Source of the DNA: Cryoendolithus antarcticus
Taxonomy: Eukaryota; Ascomycota; Dothideomycetes; Cladosporiales; Cladosporiaceae
DNA length: 64,000 nt
Assembly: GCA_002077065.1 (NCBI GenBank)
Contig: NAJO01000026.1
Location: 674,522-738,521 of the forward strand
Reading direction: 5' to 3'
Shown here: piece after piece, positions 10,623-23,036 of the stretch
Position numbering within the stretch: position 1 is the stretch's first letter
Layout: each line of letters opens with the position of its first letter
Made by a program: the position numbers and the translations under genes
The notes under the pieces: model-generated
Told to the model about the DNA's origin: nothing
Seen by the model: the letters and a program-made list of their open reading frames with translations, nothing else
The model's database searches: none

Positions 10623-13600
10623 CTACGCCTCTTTCTTCGCCTTCGCCTCGGTCGCAACTTTCTGCTTCTTCGGTACCCGTGCCAACCAGTAGAAGAATAC
10701 TGCCGCGAACATGTTCACAAAGATGTATGCGAAGAGTATTCCTAGATTCCGGTATCTCTCGCTGTAATTACTCGCCACCGCGCTCAGAAAGACATTGGTG
10801 TCTGCAATTGTGCAATAAGAGCAGTCTTGCGTCGCATTTGGATCCGCCAGATACCCGCCAGCCTGCGAAATGTAGGGCGCCATGTATTGCCCGCAAGTTG
10901 CAGAGGGCGTGGGCTGGAACCGTACGTATTCGTTGTCGGCGCAGATGACTCGTTGATTGGCGACGCCGACGCTAAGCATGCCATTCACGAGGTAGGTGAA
11001 GGGAGAGACGCGGTACATGAAGATCTGCAGGGTGGTGTCAGTGCATTTAGCTTACCGACAAGGCAGGAACGCGTAGAACATACCCAGAATCCGGGTAGCG
11101 AGGTAGGTGTGGCGAGGACGCCACAGAAGATGAGTGTGAGTGAGAACATCAGGTTGGCGATGTTGCCGCCGGCTTCGGCAGTGTCGATGCCAGCTATGAC
11201 TGCGCTGGTAAAGGTCGAAGCTGGGCAAGAGGTTAGCATGTTGCGTGTTTCCTCGTACCAGATCGCTCATTGGCCAACTCACTGAATAATAGGAATTGTA
11301 TGACAAATGCAAAGAACAACGCTCCTCTTTCTTTCACCTCTCCCGTGGGCACCGCGTTCTGGTACAGCCCGATCGGGTAGTAAATGCAGAAGAAGATGAT
11401 CACACCCATCAGCGCATTCCAAGGTATCTCCACGAAGACGTTCGCAATAATGAAGCTTTGCCAGCTGTAGGTCCTGCTCGGTCGCTCTCTTGCCTCATAC
11501 AGACTTCTCTGCACGACGAAGTTTGGCATGATCTGCTGCACTAATTGTCCGAAGATCGTAAACAGCATGAATATGCTGAATAACTGGTTCTGCAAGCCTT
11601 GTTGTGTGAGGGGCGCCTTGTAGAACGTGAAGCCAATGAAGAGAGACGAGAAGAGACACAGGGCACCCTTGGAGTAAATGTACGAGGGCGTGCGCCAGTA
11701 CTGCTGGAAAACTCGGTGTGTGACCTCGTAGAGTTGCGTTCCGAAAGATGCGGCGAACTCGCGGTATGAGAGTTTGTCAGTCTGCGCAGTGCGCTCCGGT
11801 ACCTCCTTCGGTCGCTCATCACGAATATGGTCGAGGTGGCGGTGCACTTCGGTGTACTCTGGGCTTGTGCGCCATGTCTGGTTCCAGTCGATGTCTGTGC
11901 TTGTTCCTGGCGCAGCGCCAATGACTTCGAGCATCCATTCGGCGGGGTTCGCATCAGGGGGACATTTATGTGCCCCGTTGCGCTCGAAGTATGAAGTCAG
12001 TACGTGTGAGCCCTCGCCGACAGTGCCGAAGTAGACAGTCTTGCCACCTTTGGCAAGGAATAGTAGGCGGTCGAAGCGTTGAAAGAGCATGGCAGACGGC
12101 TGATGGATCGTGCACAGAATGGCTTGGCCGGACTTGGCCAGCTTCTCGAGAAGGTCCAGAATCGCCCAGCTCGTCTGACTGTCCAACCCCGAAGAAGGCT
12201 CGTCGAGGAATAGAAGCAGCTCAGGCTTTGCAGCAAGCTCTACGCCGATGGTCAAGCGCTTCCTCTGCTCAACGTTCAGGCCCTCGCCGGGCACACCGAC
12301 AACAGCATCGGCGTACTCCTCCATATCGAGCAGCTTGATGACTTCCTCCACATAGGCGATCTTATCATTCCGGGAAACATTCGCCGGTTGCCGTAGAATA
12401 GCACTGAAGTTAAGTGCCTCGCGCACGGTCGTTGTCTGCAGATGCAGGTCCTGCTGTTGGACGTAGCCAGTCTTCCGCTGAAAAGACTCGTCACGCTGGC
12501 GACCATCAACAAGCATCTCGCCTGAGACGACACCCATAGTGACCCGCGTAGCGAGTACGTCCAGCAAAGTAGTCTTGCCAGCTCCAGACACACCCATGAG
12601 CGCAGTCAGGGTACCAGGCTTGACCCAACCATCGACATGGTCCAAGATACGACGCTCTTCCTTCTTGATCTTAATATCGTATATGACGTTTCTCCAGCTG
12701 AAGATCGCTGTCTGCTTCTGTATGATATCGGTAGGCGCAGTGTAGCTTTCCTTCTTCGCAAGCGCAGAGCCGTTGCTTCCAGATTCCTCGTCAATGGTCT
12801 TCTCCTTGAGAGCTGCAGGCGTATGGCCCCTACGGAAGACCAGGACTTCGCCCTTGGACTTCTTTGACGAGATGAGCTCGGTAGCGACGATGTAGAATGT
12901 CATGAGGGCGACAGTGAACAATATTATGATTCCAACGTTTCGCCACTGGATATCCATAGTCAGTGTACTGCAATAAACATGAATAGAGAGGTCCTTACCT
13001 TGTGGCTGTTGTAATACTGGAACGCGGAAGCCAGATAATCGTCGCCGTTCACAAACGCGAGCCCGGCTTCTGACCCGACGGCGGAGCAGACTTGCTCACG
13101 TTGTGCGAGATCGCCATAAGAAGGTACGTATGCAGAACAAGCATATCTGCGTCCGTGGAACTCATTCACCATCAACGCTTCGAATGCGTAGGCTACAGGA
13201 TCCAGATAGTTAATCCACTATTTAGTCATCAGCTTTGTGTGCATACTGATATGCGTTTGGCAATTTGACTTACCCTGCACCACCCCAGCATATAGCGAGT
13301 CGGTATAGCAAAGCCAGTGAACATGACAATACCCAGGATCAGCACGGCCGCCGGTGCCATTGCCTGTGCTAACGTCCTGGACACCGAAGCTATCGTCCGG
13401 AACAGCATGCTCATCATGAGAGTTGTCAAGAAGCTAGCGAACATGAAGAAGAAGAAAGGCCCTGGCTCTCGTCGCAGATTCACCATGAAGTAGAGGGCGA
13501 TATTGAAGATGATCGCATTCATGATCTTGTAAGGCATGTCGGTTAACATAGACGCGATTGCTTCGGCCGATGGATGGTACAGAGCGTATCGAGAATGCTT

Positions 13601-15601
13601 CTCGACGATTGGTCGCTGTGCGTAGAGTGTAAGAATTTCCAAGGCTGAACCGAAGGCATTGAGGAGAATCGAGAAGAAAATGACTGCACCACGTTGGAAA
13701 AACGAGGTCGTATTGAGCTGCATGTTGTAGAACACACTGCCAACGACAAGAGCCATCATGGCGTTGCCGAAAAGTTGCGTAAAAGTCAAGCTTGGATCTC
13801 CCGTCAAGCGACGGAAGCCACGCCAGAGACAGAGCTCGACCTGCTGCGTATAAGACAGTGTGTAAGGAGATTTGGCGCGAGACTGCTTGGACTGCTGGAC
13901 ACGGCGCGACGCAGCGAATTGCTGGTATGATTCTCCCTCCAGCGGATACTGCTGATTATATGCATCGATATCTTGCACCAGCTGAGCACGCTCAGGACTT
14001 GCCTTCCATCGAGCAGCGAAGTCATCGGGTGTACGGGGAACTTTGTTCTCCCAACCTGACTTAACCACACGTTCTTGTGCAGAGGTCATGGATGTGAGGA
14101 AGTCGCCATCAGTCTGACGATGTGGGCAGACGAAGCCCATACGCTCAAAGTAGGCTCGGGCTTTCTTCGTCGAGCCGAAGTAGATCTGTCGTCCTTCGTA
14201 CAGCACGAGCGCCTTGTCGAAGATATCATATGCGGATTGTGGTGCTTGGTAGATAGCCACCATTGCTGTAGCGCCACTGAGCTCGGTCTGGAGTCGTAGA
14301 GTCTTGCAGAACTCGATGGCGTTCGCACTGTCGAGCCCACGGGTGCTGTTGTCCCAAGCCTGTAAAGGTGCGCCACTCAGAGATGCCTCTGCTATTGACA
14401 CACGCTTTCGTTCGCCTCCTGAACAGCCACGGACGAAGTCATTCCCTACGCGCGTATTGACGGTGTGACTGATGCCGTAAGTCGCCATGATCACGTCCCG
14501 CATGTGTTCTGCATAGACATTCTTGCTCACACCGCCAGGTACGTTCTTCGGCGCTCTGGCCCGCGCAGCGAAGGTGAGTGTATCGCCAACTGTCAGCATA
14601 GGGAAATGTACGTCGACCTCTGCAGTGTAGATCGCCTCGCCACGGAAGTATTTGTGCATGTGATCTGGTGGGATGCCCTGGTAGTTGATCTCCGAGCCAT
14701 CGTCGACGAAGAAGCCATGCGTTTCGCCCGTCAGAGTCTTCAGGAAGGTAGAGCAGCCACTACCAGGTGGACCCAGTACGACAAGCATCTCTCCGCTCTT
14801 GACAAGACCCTCAAAGTCTTGCAAGATGTCGATCCGGCGCTGCTTACCAAGTCCAAGTAGCCGCTTGATCGGGTCGATGGTCTTGAGCACCACGTTTGCG
14901 ACATCGGCCTGGTAATCGGTAGCTGCACCGAAGCCGTGGACGTTCAAATTGCGGAAAGCGACACCAGCCGTACGTCCTGGATTCTTGTTCTCATTCTCGG
15001 TGAGCTTGATCATGCTTCTGACCCATGATCGGTAGCGGAAGTTCTCCGAATTAGGGTCGGTGTTTGAGCCTTTCTCTGCCTGAAGTGGATTGTCCCCGAG
15101 CTGTGACCAGGTGGTCTGCTGGGTAAGTGACCTAGCGAGTTGAGCGACTTCCTTGTCTTTGCGGTTCTCGACATCCTCGTCCGAGCTTGGCGACTCGTAG
15201 GCTTCAAGACCTTGTTTGCTCAAGTCGTGCTTCTCCGACTCGAGTCCTCGCTCGTCTTGAGGTGTCACGCCATCGGGGTAGTACGTTCCATCGTGAATGC
15301 CCGTGCCTCCAGAGTGTGATGTCGGTGCATTGCTACCCTCAGCCTGGGAACGGAGATGATCATCCTGATGCTGCGCTGTCACAGAGCCTCTGCGACCAGT
15401 CTGTAACGTCGACGCATTGGATGGTCGTCGTCCCGATCTGCTAAACGTGCGAGCTAAGCTGTTCCGCCTCTCCCTTTGTGGCGCCGAGTCATCTTGGGTA
15501 TGACTCGGCCTTCGAAGAAACGCAGTACCACTTGACTGCATGCCTGCAGTCTCTGCGGTTTGATCGTAGTTACCGAATGAGAAGTTGCCCACGAGAGACA
15601 T
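10623..15601 (-). CDS. PDR/CDR-type ABC multidrug transporter (ABCG)
   Basis: Five exons (15601-13274, 13217-12999, 12945-11283, 11220-11084, 11024-10623) give about 1582 residues in the reverse layout NBD-TMD-NBD-TMD. It is a plasma-membrane ATP-driven exporter of hydrophobic compounds such as azoles. NBD1 has Walker [11 protein letters not shown] (about residues 277-286, Cys in place of Lys), signature [12 protein letters not shown] and a degenerate Walker B with WDNST. NBD2 has canonical Walker [11 protein letters not shown] (about 967-976), [12 protein letters not shown] and [12 protein letters not shown]. This asymmetry is standard for fungal PDR proteins. Exon ends restore the conserved [19 protein letters not shown] and [16 protein letters not shown] blocks. 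A long Ser/Asp-rich N-terminal region of about 190 residues looks like a phosphorylation target. Substrate cannot be deduced. Confidence 0.95.
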
Positions 15602-17329
15602 GGTGGCGTATGTCGATGTTCACGCCTGCACCATCAATCAAGCGGGATTGGAGAGTGAGGAGGGAAGCAGGCTACTGTATGAATGCGCAAGCAAGGCAAG
15701 GTAACGGCAGCGGGCGCAAGTCTCACGATGGTAATCCGCTCGTATAATTCTACTTACTGCGCACGAAGATGCATAACTTCGCGCGGAACGTTTTCGGATC
15801 TCAAACTAGCTCAAGGGTGAGATGACGCCTAGTACCTAGCTGTCGATCCCGCCCGTGCTCGGATCTTTAGCGAGGCTCGTTTGGAGACAGCAGTGACTGC
15901 TCAAAATCTTGGATGGCACGCCAACGGTGAAGAATCACCTCGGGTTGGCTACAAAGTCGCAGCTGCAGCCGAACAGGTGGAGCCTAATTGCACCACAATA
16001 AGCGCACGGAGCATCGAGTTGCCGGACCCGGAAGCTGGCACAGCCGAGAGGGCGTGTATGACATGGCTTGGCGCGCTGAGTCGCTTTCCGACGTTCTACG
16101 ATGCGAATGATGAGCAACACTCATGCAAGATGAAGCTCATAGTCTTGCGCACAGCCAGACGCGACCTCCACCGCGACTGCGATCGCAACATGGCATCTAC
16201 TGCCCAGGCCGGCAAGGTCGACACTGCGTCTTCGCGCTCGCACTGAGGTTCCTCATCGGTCAGCGTTGATGTCGACTCTGACATACCCAGGAGGAACACG
16301 TCCTGGCGAAAGTCAAACTCTTTCCGCGTCGTACCGTTATCTCCGCTCTCTCGCAGGTACGAAGACCCTCTCTATGGCAAAAGCGCTTTGCTGAAGCGCC
16401 CTTGTCCACAACTCCGACCGCCGAGGATGGATTGTTGTAAGATCAAGAGCCATAGATCGCTCCGCACTTTCTCTTGGGCTGAGTAGGTACGGTTTGCGCA
16501 CTCGTGGCATGTATGACGGTAGTACGGTTGTGCGAGTCTCCCCATACTTCCGGAAGAGCGGGGGTGGTATCGCAGAGCGATGAAACTCCCGTCATAGGAC
16601 TCAGTACGCACCCACCCCGACGCTGAAACCGATATCGTTCGCAATGCTCTTTGCTCTGTGCTCAGGGCACTACCTCAGGAGCTGATCAAGTCTGTGAATC
16701 GTACGGTCGCCGCACGGTCCCTTAGGACGCTGCAGTGCGTGCGCACGAAGTGCCTGCTGGACTAGCAATTGAGCGTTTGCAGCCACGACAACTCAGCGCC
16801 GCTTGAGGGTGAATTAGGCCCGTTGGTGTTCCGGAGGCGACGTGGTCGCTCTCCCGAATAGAACTGCTATTCAGAGGACATTTGTGTCCGCAGACTCGTC
16901 GAATTTTGCTCGTTGTATGGCCTCGAAAGATGTCAGCGGACCAAGGCTTGAGCCGAGTCTTGTGAGTCGTCCAAGCATTATGTCGCCCTGCGAAAGCACG
17001 CCAACTCGCGGAGGTCAGGCGTCAAGCAATTTTATAATTGACTCTTCTGTTCTTGCCGTATTTTTCGACGGTACATGCTTCGACGGTCGGATGTGCATAG
17101 CAATGTAGCTTCAAGAGCGTATCTAGCGACGTGCCGTTCCCTCCAACATCTCAGCTCCCTCCAATCTTTCAGCCCATGTCTTGGGGCGAAGAATTAGGGT
17201 TCTCGATTAGGAACAACCAATTGCGTCACTGTCGTGCACCGGCAGGCACATGTGTTGATCATCAAATACCTTAGTTTACATGTACCTTGGCACAACATCT
17301 AATCTGCGACGTCCACATACATTGATTCG
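15602..17329. other. Long divergent intergenic region, 1.7 kb
   Basis: Separates the ABC transporter (minus) from the TCF25/Rqc1 gene (plus). A 121-codon plus-strand frame at 15881-16246 is present but has no family resemblance. TCF25 is a housekeeping gene, so most of this length is probably the regulatory region of the transporter. I could not identify a specific regulator site with confidence. Confidence 0.5.
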
Positions 17330-19426
17330 ATGTCGTCGCGTGCACTCCGCAAGGCTCAGCGCGAGAGAGAGGAGCTGGCACAGTTGGAGAAGCAGAACCA
17401 TGAGAGTACCGCTGAGGAGGATGCAGACGATGACGAGGCCGTTGACTCCACTGCTCTACCACCACCAAAGCCAAGCGCATTCGCTTTACTCGGTGATGAG
17501 GATGAGGGCGACGACGATGAAGACCAAAGTGCAGACGTCGGAGGCGTAGCGGTGTCTGCACAGCGGGAATCGCCGGTGCCGACTAGCAGTACTTCCAAGC
17601 CCAAGAAGAAGAAAAAGAAGAAAGGTGGCAAAAGCGCCAGTCACGAGGGTGGCACCGTGAAAGCTAACGGGGTTGATGAGATTGATGAGGCGTTGAAGCA
17701 ACTCTCGACCAGTGGAAATGGCACCGGGGAGACAACAGCGGGTGTGGATGCTAGCGCGAATGAGGCCTGCAGGCTGCTCGCCATCGACACAAGTCACCTG
17801 CATGCACAGAACGAGATGCGCCGACTGTTCGGCAGAGCTGCGTTGGAGCAGCAAGATGACGACGACCCCGCTGCACCAAATACTGGCGGCAATAGAAGGC
17901 AGCAACGGAGAGGGCAGCAGATGGGTCTAGCACAAGCGTTACGTGGACAACGAGCTCAGGGTGGTAGAGCGGGCGGATTGTCAGCCATCGGTTTGCGCCG
18001 GAATATCTTCATACAAGGCAAAGAAGAATGGCCAGTGTCTACGAGTGGAGGTCTTGGCATGGAGGTTGTCGAGAAACGCAAGGACGGCACTGTTGAGTAC
18101 CGCTTCGTGCACAATGGTGCCTATCAGGATGTTCAGTCACAATTCGAGAGCTGTGTTGCGTCCATGGATCCTAATAGGCTTGTGGTCCTGCTGCAGCACA
18201 ACCCGTATCACATCAGTACACTGTTGCAGGTCTCTGAGATCGCCAAGCAGGAGCGAGACCACACGACCTCCGGAGACTTGCTGGAGCGTGCACTGTTTTC
18301 ATTTGGTCGAGCTGTACACAGCACATTTTCCAAGAACCTCGCAGAAGGCAAGGCACGACTCGACTTTCGACGACCCGAGAATCGCGAGTTCTGGCTGGCA
18401 AGCTGGCGATACATGCAAAATCTCAGCATGCGAGCGACATGGCGAACGGTTTATGAGTGGGCAAAGCTCCTCCTCTCGCTCTCCCCTGACCACGACCCAT
18501 ACGCCATGTGGCTGGTGCTGGACCAGTACGCGATCCGTTCACAGCAATCACTGGACTACCTCAACATTAGCCGCAACAAGGCACTACAACATGCGCACGA
18601 TGATATGCCCAATGTCGCACTCAGTCAAGGTCTGGCCCAGTATCGTGGTGGAGACAAGAGTAAGGGTAAGCAGGTTTTGTTCACAGCGATCGGTCGCTTT
18701 CCTTGGGTCGTTGCCCGACTGATGCAAGAACTCAATCTCCAACCACCGCCTGGCATCTGGGGCAAGGAGCCTAGGACCGACAGAGAAAAGCTGTACACTG
18801 ATCTCTACGCCACACGAGCGAAGGACCTCTGGAACACGCCCGAGTTTTCTGCCTTGCTCACGGAGATAGCTAGTGCTTTACCTCCCGACGTACCATCAGC
18901 AGACCCGGACACCACCGACATCGCTCTCAACGAAGCACGACATGTCCTACTTTCCGATCAGCCTGCCCTGATTGCACTGATCCCGCGCGCCTACACCTCG
19001 CAGCTCACGTCTTCCTCCGATCCCATGCCACCACCTGACAGCATTGCCTCCTACCAGACTTCTGCTGTGATACCCTCGAGACAACCTCAGCCTGACTTTA
19101 CATCTGCGACCTCCAATCTTCGCGAGCTCCAAGGCCTTTACACTTTCTTCGCCGACCTCTTCCCTTGGTTCAACCCTTCGGGTACTGACGGTGCCGCACC
19201 TCAGCCCAGTGAAGAGGAGATCGAGCGCCGTATACAGGCTTCTGGAGTCAGTGAAGATGTCATAGTGGAGCGAACGCAGAGGATGATGGAGCTGCAGAGG
19301 CAGCTCATCGGTGATGTGCACGAGGACGGCGACGACGGATTTCCAGGTGGGCTCGTCGGCGATGTTGAAGCCGCGAACCAGATCAGACTGAGGCAGGCGA
19401 TGGTGGAGGACGACGACAGTGATTGA
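17330..19426 (+). CDS. RQC1: TCF25/Rqc1 family protein, ribosome quality control
   Basis: A single exon of 698 residues. The N-terminus is MSSRALRKAQ, then acidic stretches and a basic run KPKKKKKKKGGK near residue 90. The conserved core starts at LLAIDTSHLHAQNEMRRLFG and continues through GLRRNIFIQGKEEWP, LLQHNPYHISTLLQVSEI, FWLASWRYMQNLSMR and DPYAMWLVLDQYAIRS, a helical repeat domain typical of TCF25/Nulp1. Yeast Rqc1 works with Ltn1 and Rqc2 on stalled 60S subunits to degrade nascent chains. The length and the order of basic N-terminus and core fit the family. An acidic tail (VEDDDSD) closes the protein. Confidence 0.93.
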   Translation: MSSRALRKAQREREELAQLEKQNHESTAEEDADDDEAVDSTALPPPKPSAFALLGDEDEGDDDEDQSADVGGVAVSAQRESPVPTSSTSKPKKKKKKKGGKSASHEGGTVKANGVDEIDEALKQLSTSGNGTGETTAGVDASANEACRLLAIDTSHLHAQNEMRRLFGRAALEQQDDDDPAAPNTGGNRRQQRRGQQMGLAQALRGQRAQGGRAGGLSAIGLRRNIFIQGKEEWPVSTSGGLGMEVVEKRKDGTVEYRFVHNGAYQDVQSQFESCVASMDPNRLVVLLQHNPYHISTLLQVSEIAKQERDHTTSGDLLERALFSFGRAVHSTFSKNLAEGKARLDFRRPENREFWLASWRYMQNLSMRATWRTVYEWAKLLLSLSPDHDPYAMWLVLDQYAIRSQQSLDYLNISRNKALQHAHDDMPNVALSQGLAQYRGGDKSKGKQVLFTAIGRFPWVVARLMQELNLQPPPGIWGKEPRTDREKLYTDLYATRAKDLWNTPEFSALLTEIASALPPDVPSADPDTTDIALNEARHVLLSDQPALIALIPRAYTSQLTSSSDPMPPPDSIASYQTSAVIPSRQPQPDFTSATSNLRELQGLYTFFADLFPWFNPSGTDGAAPQPSEEEIERRIQASGVSEDVIVERTQRMMELQRQLIGDVHEDGDDGFPGGLVGDVEAANQIRLRQAMVEDDDSD

Positions 19427-20132
19427 GATCAACGATCGATAACAGCGCGCGCCGTAGAGTGATGGCTGCGCACCGACACTAGGCGTGTGCGCGGGGCTGC
19501 AGGTAGGTACAGTCCCATTCCTACGGCCTTCGCACTTTCATTCTCACATTACCATTCTCGCGTCATTCCTGTAGTCTTCTGTGGTGCCGCAAGGCAAAGC
19601 ACGTGAGTTCTCCACTTTCGCATCGCGCAAAAGGTACATGCAACTGAAGTACGATATGAAACTGATCGGGAGAGCTGTCGTGGCACCACAGCTTCACGGC
19701 AGCACGCCCGCGGCGTCCAATTCTTACAATCAGATCCCGAGGGGTATCAGAGGTAGTGTACACTGTTGGGAAGCGACAAGGAGCTAGGAATAGACCTCCC
19801 AAAGCTAGGAGAAGGTGTGCAGACGCTGCTAATCACAGGCGATCAGGACAAGGTGAGCCTACCGGAGGTCGTCAAGGGGCTGGGGAGCAAGATGAAGGGC
19901 GCTTTCACGAAGATGCTACTTGGTGAAGGACACTAGCACGACTATGGTGATCCCGACAAGGTTAGGCAGGCTGTTCGGAGTTGCTTGACATGAGGGAGAG
20001 ACGATTTGTGGTAATGCTATCGAAGATGCAAACGATCCCATGATCTCGGTCTAATCTAGCCCTTGATGCCCTTCGCTCCATGAAACGCCATCGCTATGCA
20101 TCGCTACCCGTCAACGCCTCACAGCACTAATC
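19427..20132. other. Convergent intergenic region, 706 bp
   Basis: Lies between the stop codons of RQC1 (plus) and the PP2C gene (minus). It is long for a tail-to-tail gap. It contains one suspicious open stretch on the plus strand, listed separately at 19757-19936; the rest shows nothing recognisable. Confidence 0.5.
19757..19936 (+). pseudogene. Possible orphan exon or gene remnant
   Basis: A 59-codon open stretch ends at TAG 19934-19936. It contains KELGIDLPKLGEGVQ, GDQDKVSLPEVVKG and GSKMKGAFTKMLLGEGH, which look like real protein rather than random frame: balanced charge, regular hydrophobic spacing and few rare residues. It has no suitable ATG. Just upstream, at 19638-19750, another frame encodes a different protein-like segment. 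A shift of frame or an intron near 19750 would join them. I do not recognise the family. It may be a decayed gene, a 3' exon, or chance. Confidence 0.25.
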
Positions 20133-22001
20133 TTACAACTTCGCCCTTACATCCGCTGCACCGTTGATCGCACCACTAGCAGCAGTGGCAGAAGCCTCCT
20201 TGTTCAACTCCACTTTCCCATCACCCTGACCCTCGCCGAAGAAGATGACCTGGACAGTCAGATCGTCGCGGAAGCGGCGGCTGTACGGACTGGGCAGCGT
20301 GAGAAGAGCTGATAGCATATCTTTGTCGCTGCCTCCCAGTGCGTTACGGACAAGATGCGTCGCAGCGTTCTTGTCTTCTACCACGAAGCGGTCATCCTGG
20401 CTTGTGTTGATGCCCCATTGCTGCTGGCGTATAGGCGCACGCTGGCCGCTCGTGTCGCCTGCTTGATGATGCTCTACCGGTAGCTGAGACGCCTTTTGTG
20501 AGGAGAACCAGGATGACAGCCATCCATTCGCGGTAGCGTTGGATGTTCTGGTCGACGAGCCTTGTTTGTCAAGCCACTGGCCGACCAAGCCCACGACTTC
20601 TTCGTTCGTGAGCATTTCCCAGAGCCCATCTGTGGCCATGACAACGAAGTCGCCTTTCGTGGGGTCCATCTGGGTCGTGGTGATGACCGGCTCAGCCGTG
20701 ACATAGGGAGGCGTCTTGAGGTACTTCGATGGCGTGCGGCCGAAGTATTGGTTCTTCAGCTTATCTTGGGTCTCCTTGCTCCACTTGTACACAGCATCGC
20801 CGAATGCGCGACTGGGCTCTAGACCTCCAAGGATACGCCCGTTGGCGGTCACGTAGGGCTCGTTTGGGTGCTCGGCTCGTAGCCTGGCATCTTCTGACGG
20901 TGTGCCACCAGTCTGGTCAACCGAAAGTGCGGTAGCAGTCCATTTGCCTGTCGTGCCTCTTCGACCTAGGACCGCTCGGCTGTCGCCAGTACACGCCACT
21001 CTGAGCTCCTTCGAGCGACTGTCATAGAAGCTGAGCAGCGCACATGACCCTGAAAGTGCAGGAGCCAGCACCTCCGCTGCAACACTCTTCGTCTTCGCCT
21101 TGAGCACTTTCTCGACAGACTCGTGAGTAATCTCGTGGTCTAGCTTCATGAAACCAGATTTGATCGCAGCATCGACCGACTCTGCGCTCGGGTACGTGAG
21201 TGACACATCAGACAGCGCAGCCTTGTACGTTGCATTCAGTTCTCGCGCGACGTATGAGACGAGCGTCTGTCGTAGCTTCGCAGATGTCGTCCAGCCAGCA
21301 TGCCCATCAAAAACACCCCAGAACATCCAGTCTGAGCTCGTCTGACCAGGTCCTGATGCGGCCGTCGTGCTCGGCACGTCTACTATCTTCTCTACATGAT
21401 CGTCTTCGATTGGGTCATTGCTCGGTATCTGCACAACATCATATCGTACCACACCTGCGCCTCGGCCAACCATATAGCTTTCCTCGTTTGTCCTGAGCTT
21501 GGCAGTGACCTGATCTGCATCCACCATCTCCAGCACCTTCCGCCCTGATGCGTCAGTCTCTTTGCTGATTGTCTGACTGACAGGGATCTGTGTCGTGAAC
21601 AGCTGCCCGTCCTCTACGACCAGAGCTTTGCGAACAGCCTCAGGGACCTCATCGGCATTCCCTAACGAGGCGGAAGCCGCCGATGATGCGTACGTCGCTG
21701 CGCCCGTGTAGCCAGCGGATGTTGCCCCAGAATATGACGACGCGACCGAAGACGCACTTCTACTCGATCCTGCTTGGCCCTGATAAGCGTAGTACGCGCC
21801 TCCAGCAGCAACACCGAGTGCAACGGGTATCGAGACCCGGCGGAGTTGCATAGACGACTGTAAGGGTCGCGTGCTACGCGCAGATGCTAACGAGCGCTGG
21901 AAGAGAGCGTTGCCAGGTCCATTGATACGGAGTCCCTTGAGCGCTTTTCGAGGAGATGGTCGTCTGAAGGTGCGCAAGTTCTGCACTATGGCACGGCGCA
22001 T
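20133..22001 (-). CDS. PTC5: Mitochondrial PP2C-type protein phosphatase (Ptc5/PDP-like)
   Basis: A single exon of 622 residues. The first 50 residues are rich in Arg, Ser and Ala (MRRAIVQNLRTFRRPSPRKA) as in a mitochondrial presequence, followed by a short Gly/Ala hydrophobic stretch (PVALGVAAGGAYYAYQG) that could anchor it in the inner membrane. The PP2C domain follows with the metal-binding FWGVFDGHAGW, ACTGDSRAVLG, LGGLEPSRAFGD, VVMATDGLWEMLTNEEVV and finally RDDLTVQVIFFGEG. Family members Ptc5/PDP1 dephosphorylate the E1 subunit of pyruvate dehydrogenase and so switch it on. Assignment to Ptc5 rather than a sister phosphatase rests on the presequence, length and insertions and is moderately sure. 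Confidence 0.88.
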   Translation of the reverse strand: MRRAIVQNLRTFRRPSPRKALKGLRINGPGNALFQRSLASARSTRPLQSSMQLRRVSIPVALGVAAGGAYYAYQGQAGSSRSASSVASSYSGATSAGYTGAATYASSAASASLGNADEVPEAVRKALVVEDGQLFTTQIPVSQTISKETDASGRKVLEMVDADQVTAKLRTNEESYMVGRGAGVVRYDVVQIPSNDPIEDDHVEKIVDVPSTTAASGPGQTSSDWMFWGVFDGHAGWTTSAKLRQTLVSYVARELNATYKAALSDVSLTYPSAESVDAAIKSGFMKLDHEITHESVEKVLKAKTKSVAAEVLAPALSGSCALLSFYDSRSKELRVACTGDSRAVLGRRGTTGKWTATALSVDQTGGTPSEDARLRAEHPNEPYVTANGRILGGLEPSRAFGDAVYKWSKETQDKLKNQYFGRTPSKYLKTPPYVTAEPVITTTQMDPTKGDFVVMATDGLWEMLTNEEVVGLVGQWLDKQGSSTRTSNATANGWLSSWFSSQKASQLPVEHHQAGDTSGQRAPIRQQQWGINTSQDDRFVVEDKNAATHLVRNALGGSDKDMLSALLTLPSPYSRRFRDDLTVQVIFFGEGQGDGKVELNKEASATAASGAINGAADVRAKL

Positions 22002-22438
22002 GACTACCGTAACGTAGCGGAGCGGAGGTCCATGGAAGAAAAGGAGGGAGGAGCGGTGGGGGGGGATGTACGTTGAAAGAGTGTTGGAATGTTGGTGACC
22101 ATGATACTGATAGCCAAACGAGTAAGTCCGAAAGTGGAGCCGGCGGTCTCAAGCCTGAGGCATGTCTGTCAATTTTCTTGGCATGCCGCACTTGAGAATC
22201 TCCGCTAGCAGCACACGATAGACTTGACACGGCGACCAGCGACGAAGCGATCCTCACCCGACTTCGACACTCCACACAACCGGTAAGTCGCCCATCTGTC
22301 ATCACTGCTGCTGTATAGCGCAGCACTCAGCGACATACGAACCCAATACACCGATTGCCCAACCCACCTCGAAATATCAGCATTTCACGGGAACACACCA
22401 CACCAGGATCGCATCACTGACAGTGTACAACAGCAATC
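22002..22438. promoter_or_regulatory. Divergent promoter region, 437 bp
   Basis: Separates the start codons of the PP2C phosphatase (minus) and ribosomal protein S23 (plus), so both promoters must lie here. Just upstream of the phosphatase start there is a G-rich plus-strand run (about 22040-22066, with GGAGGGAGG and GGGGGG). No defined binding motif is claimed. Confidence 0.5.

Positions 22439-23036
<598 letters not shown>

Noticed and set aside
15881..16246. 121-codon plus-strand frame upstream of the ABC transporter
   Set aside because: No family features, starts without a convincing context, likely chance in a GC-balanced gap.
17943..18722. 259-codon frame within TCF25/Rqc1
   Set aside because: Shifted-frame shadow of a strongly conserved coding region.
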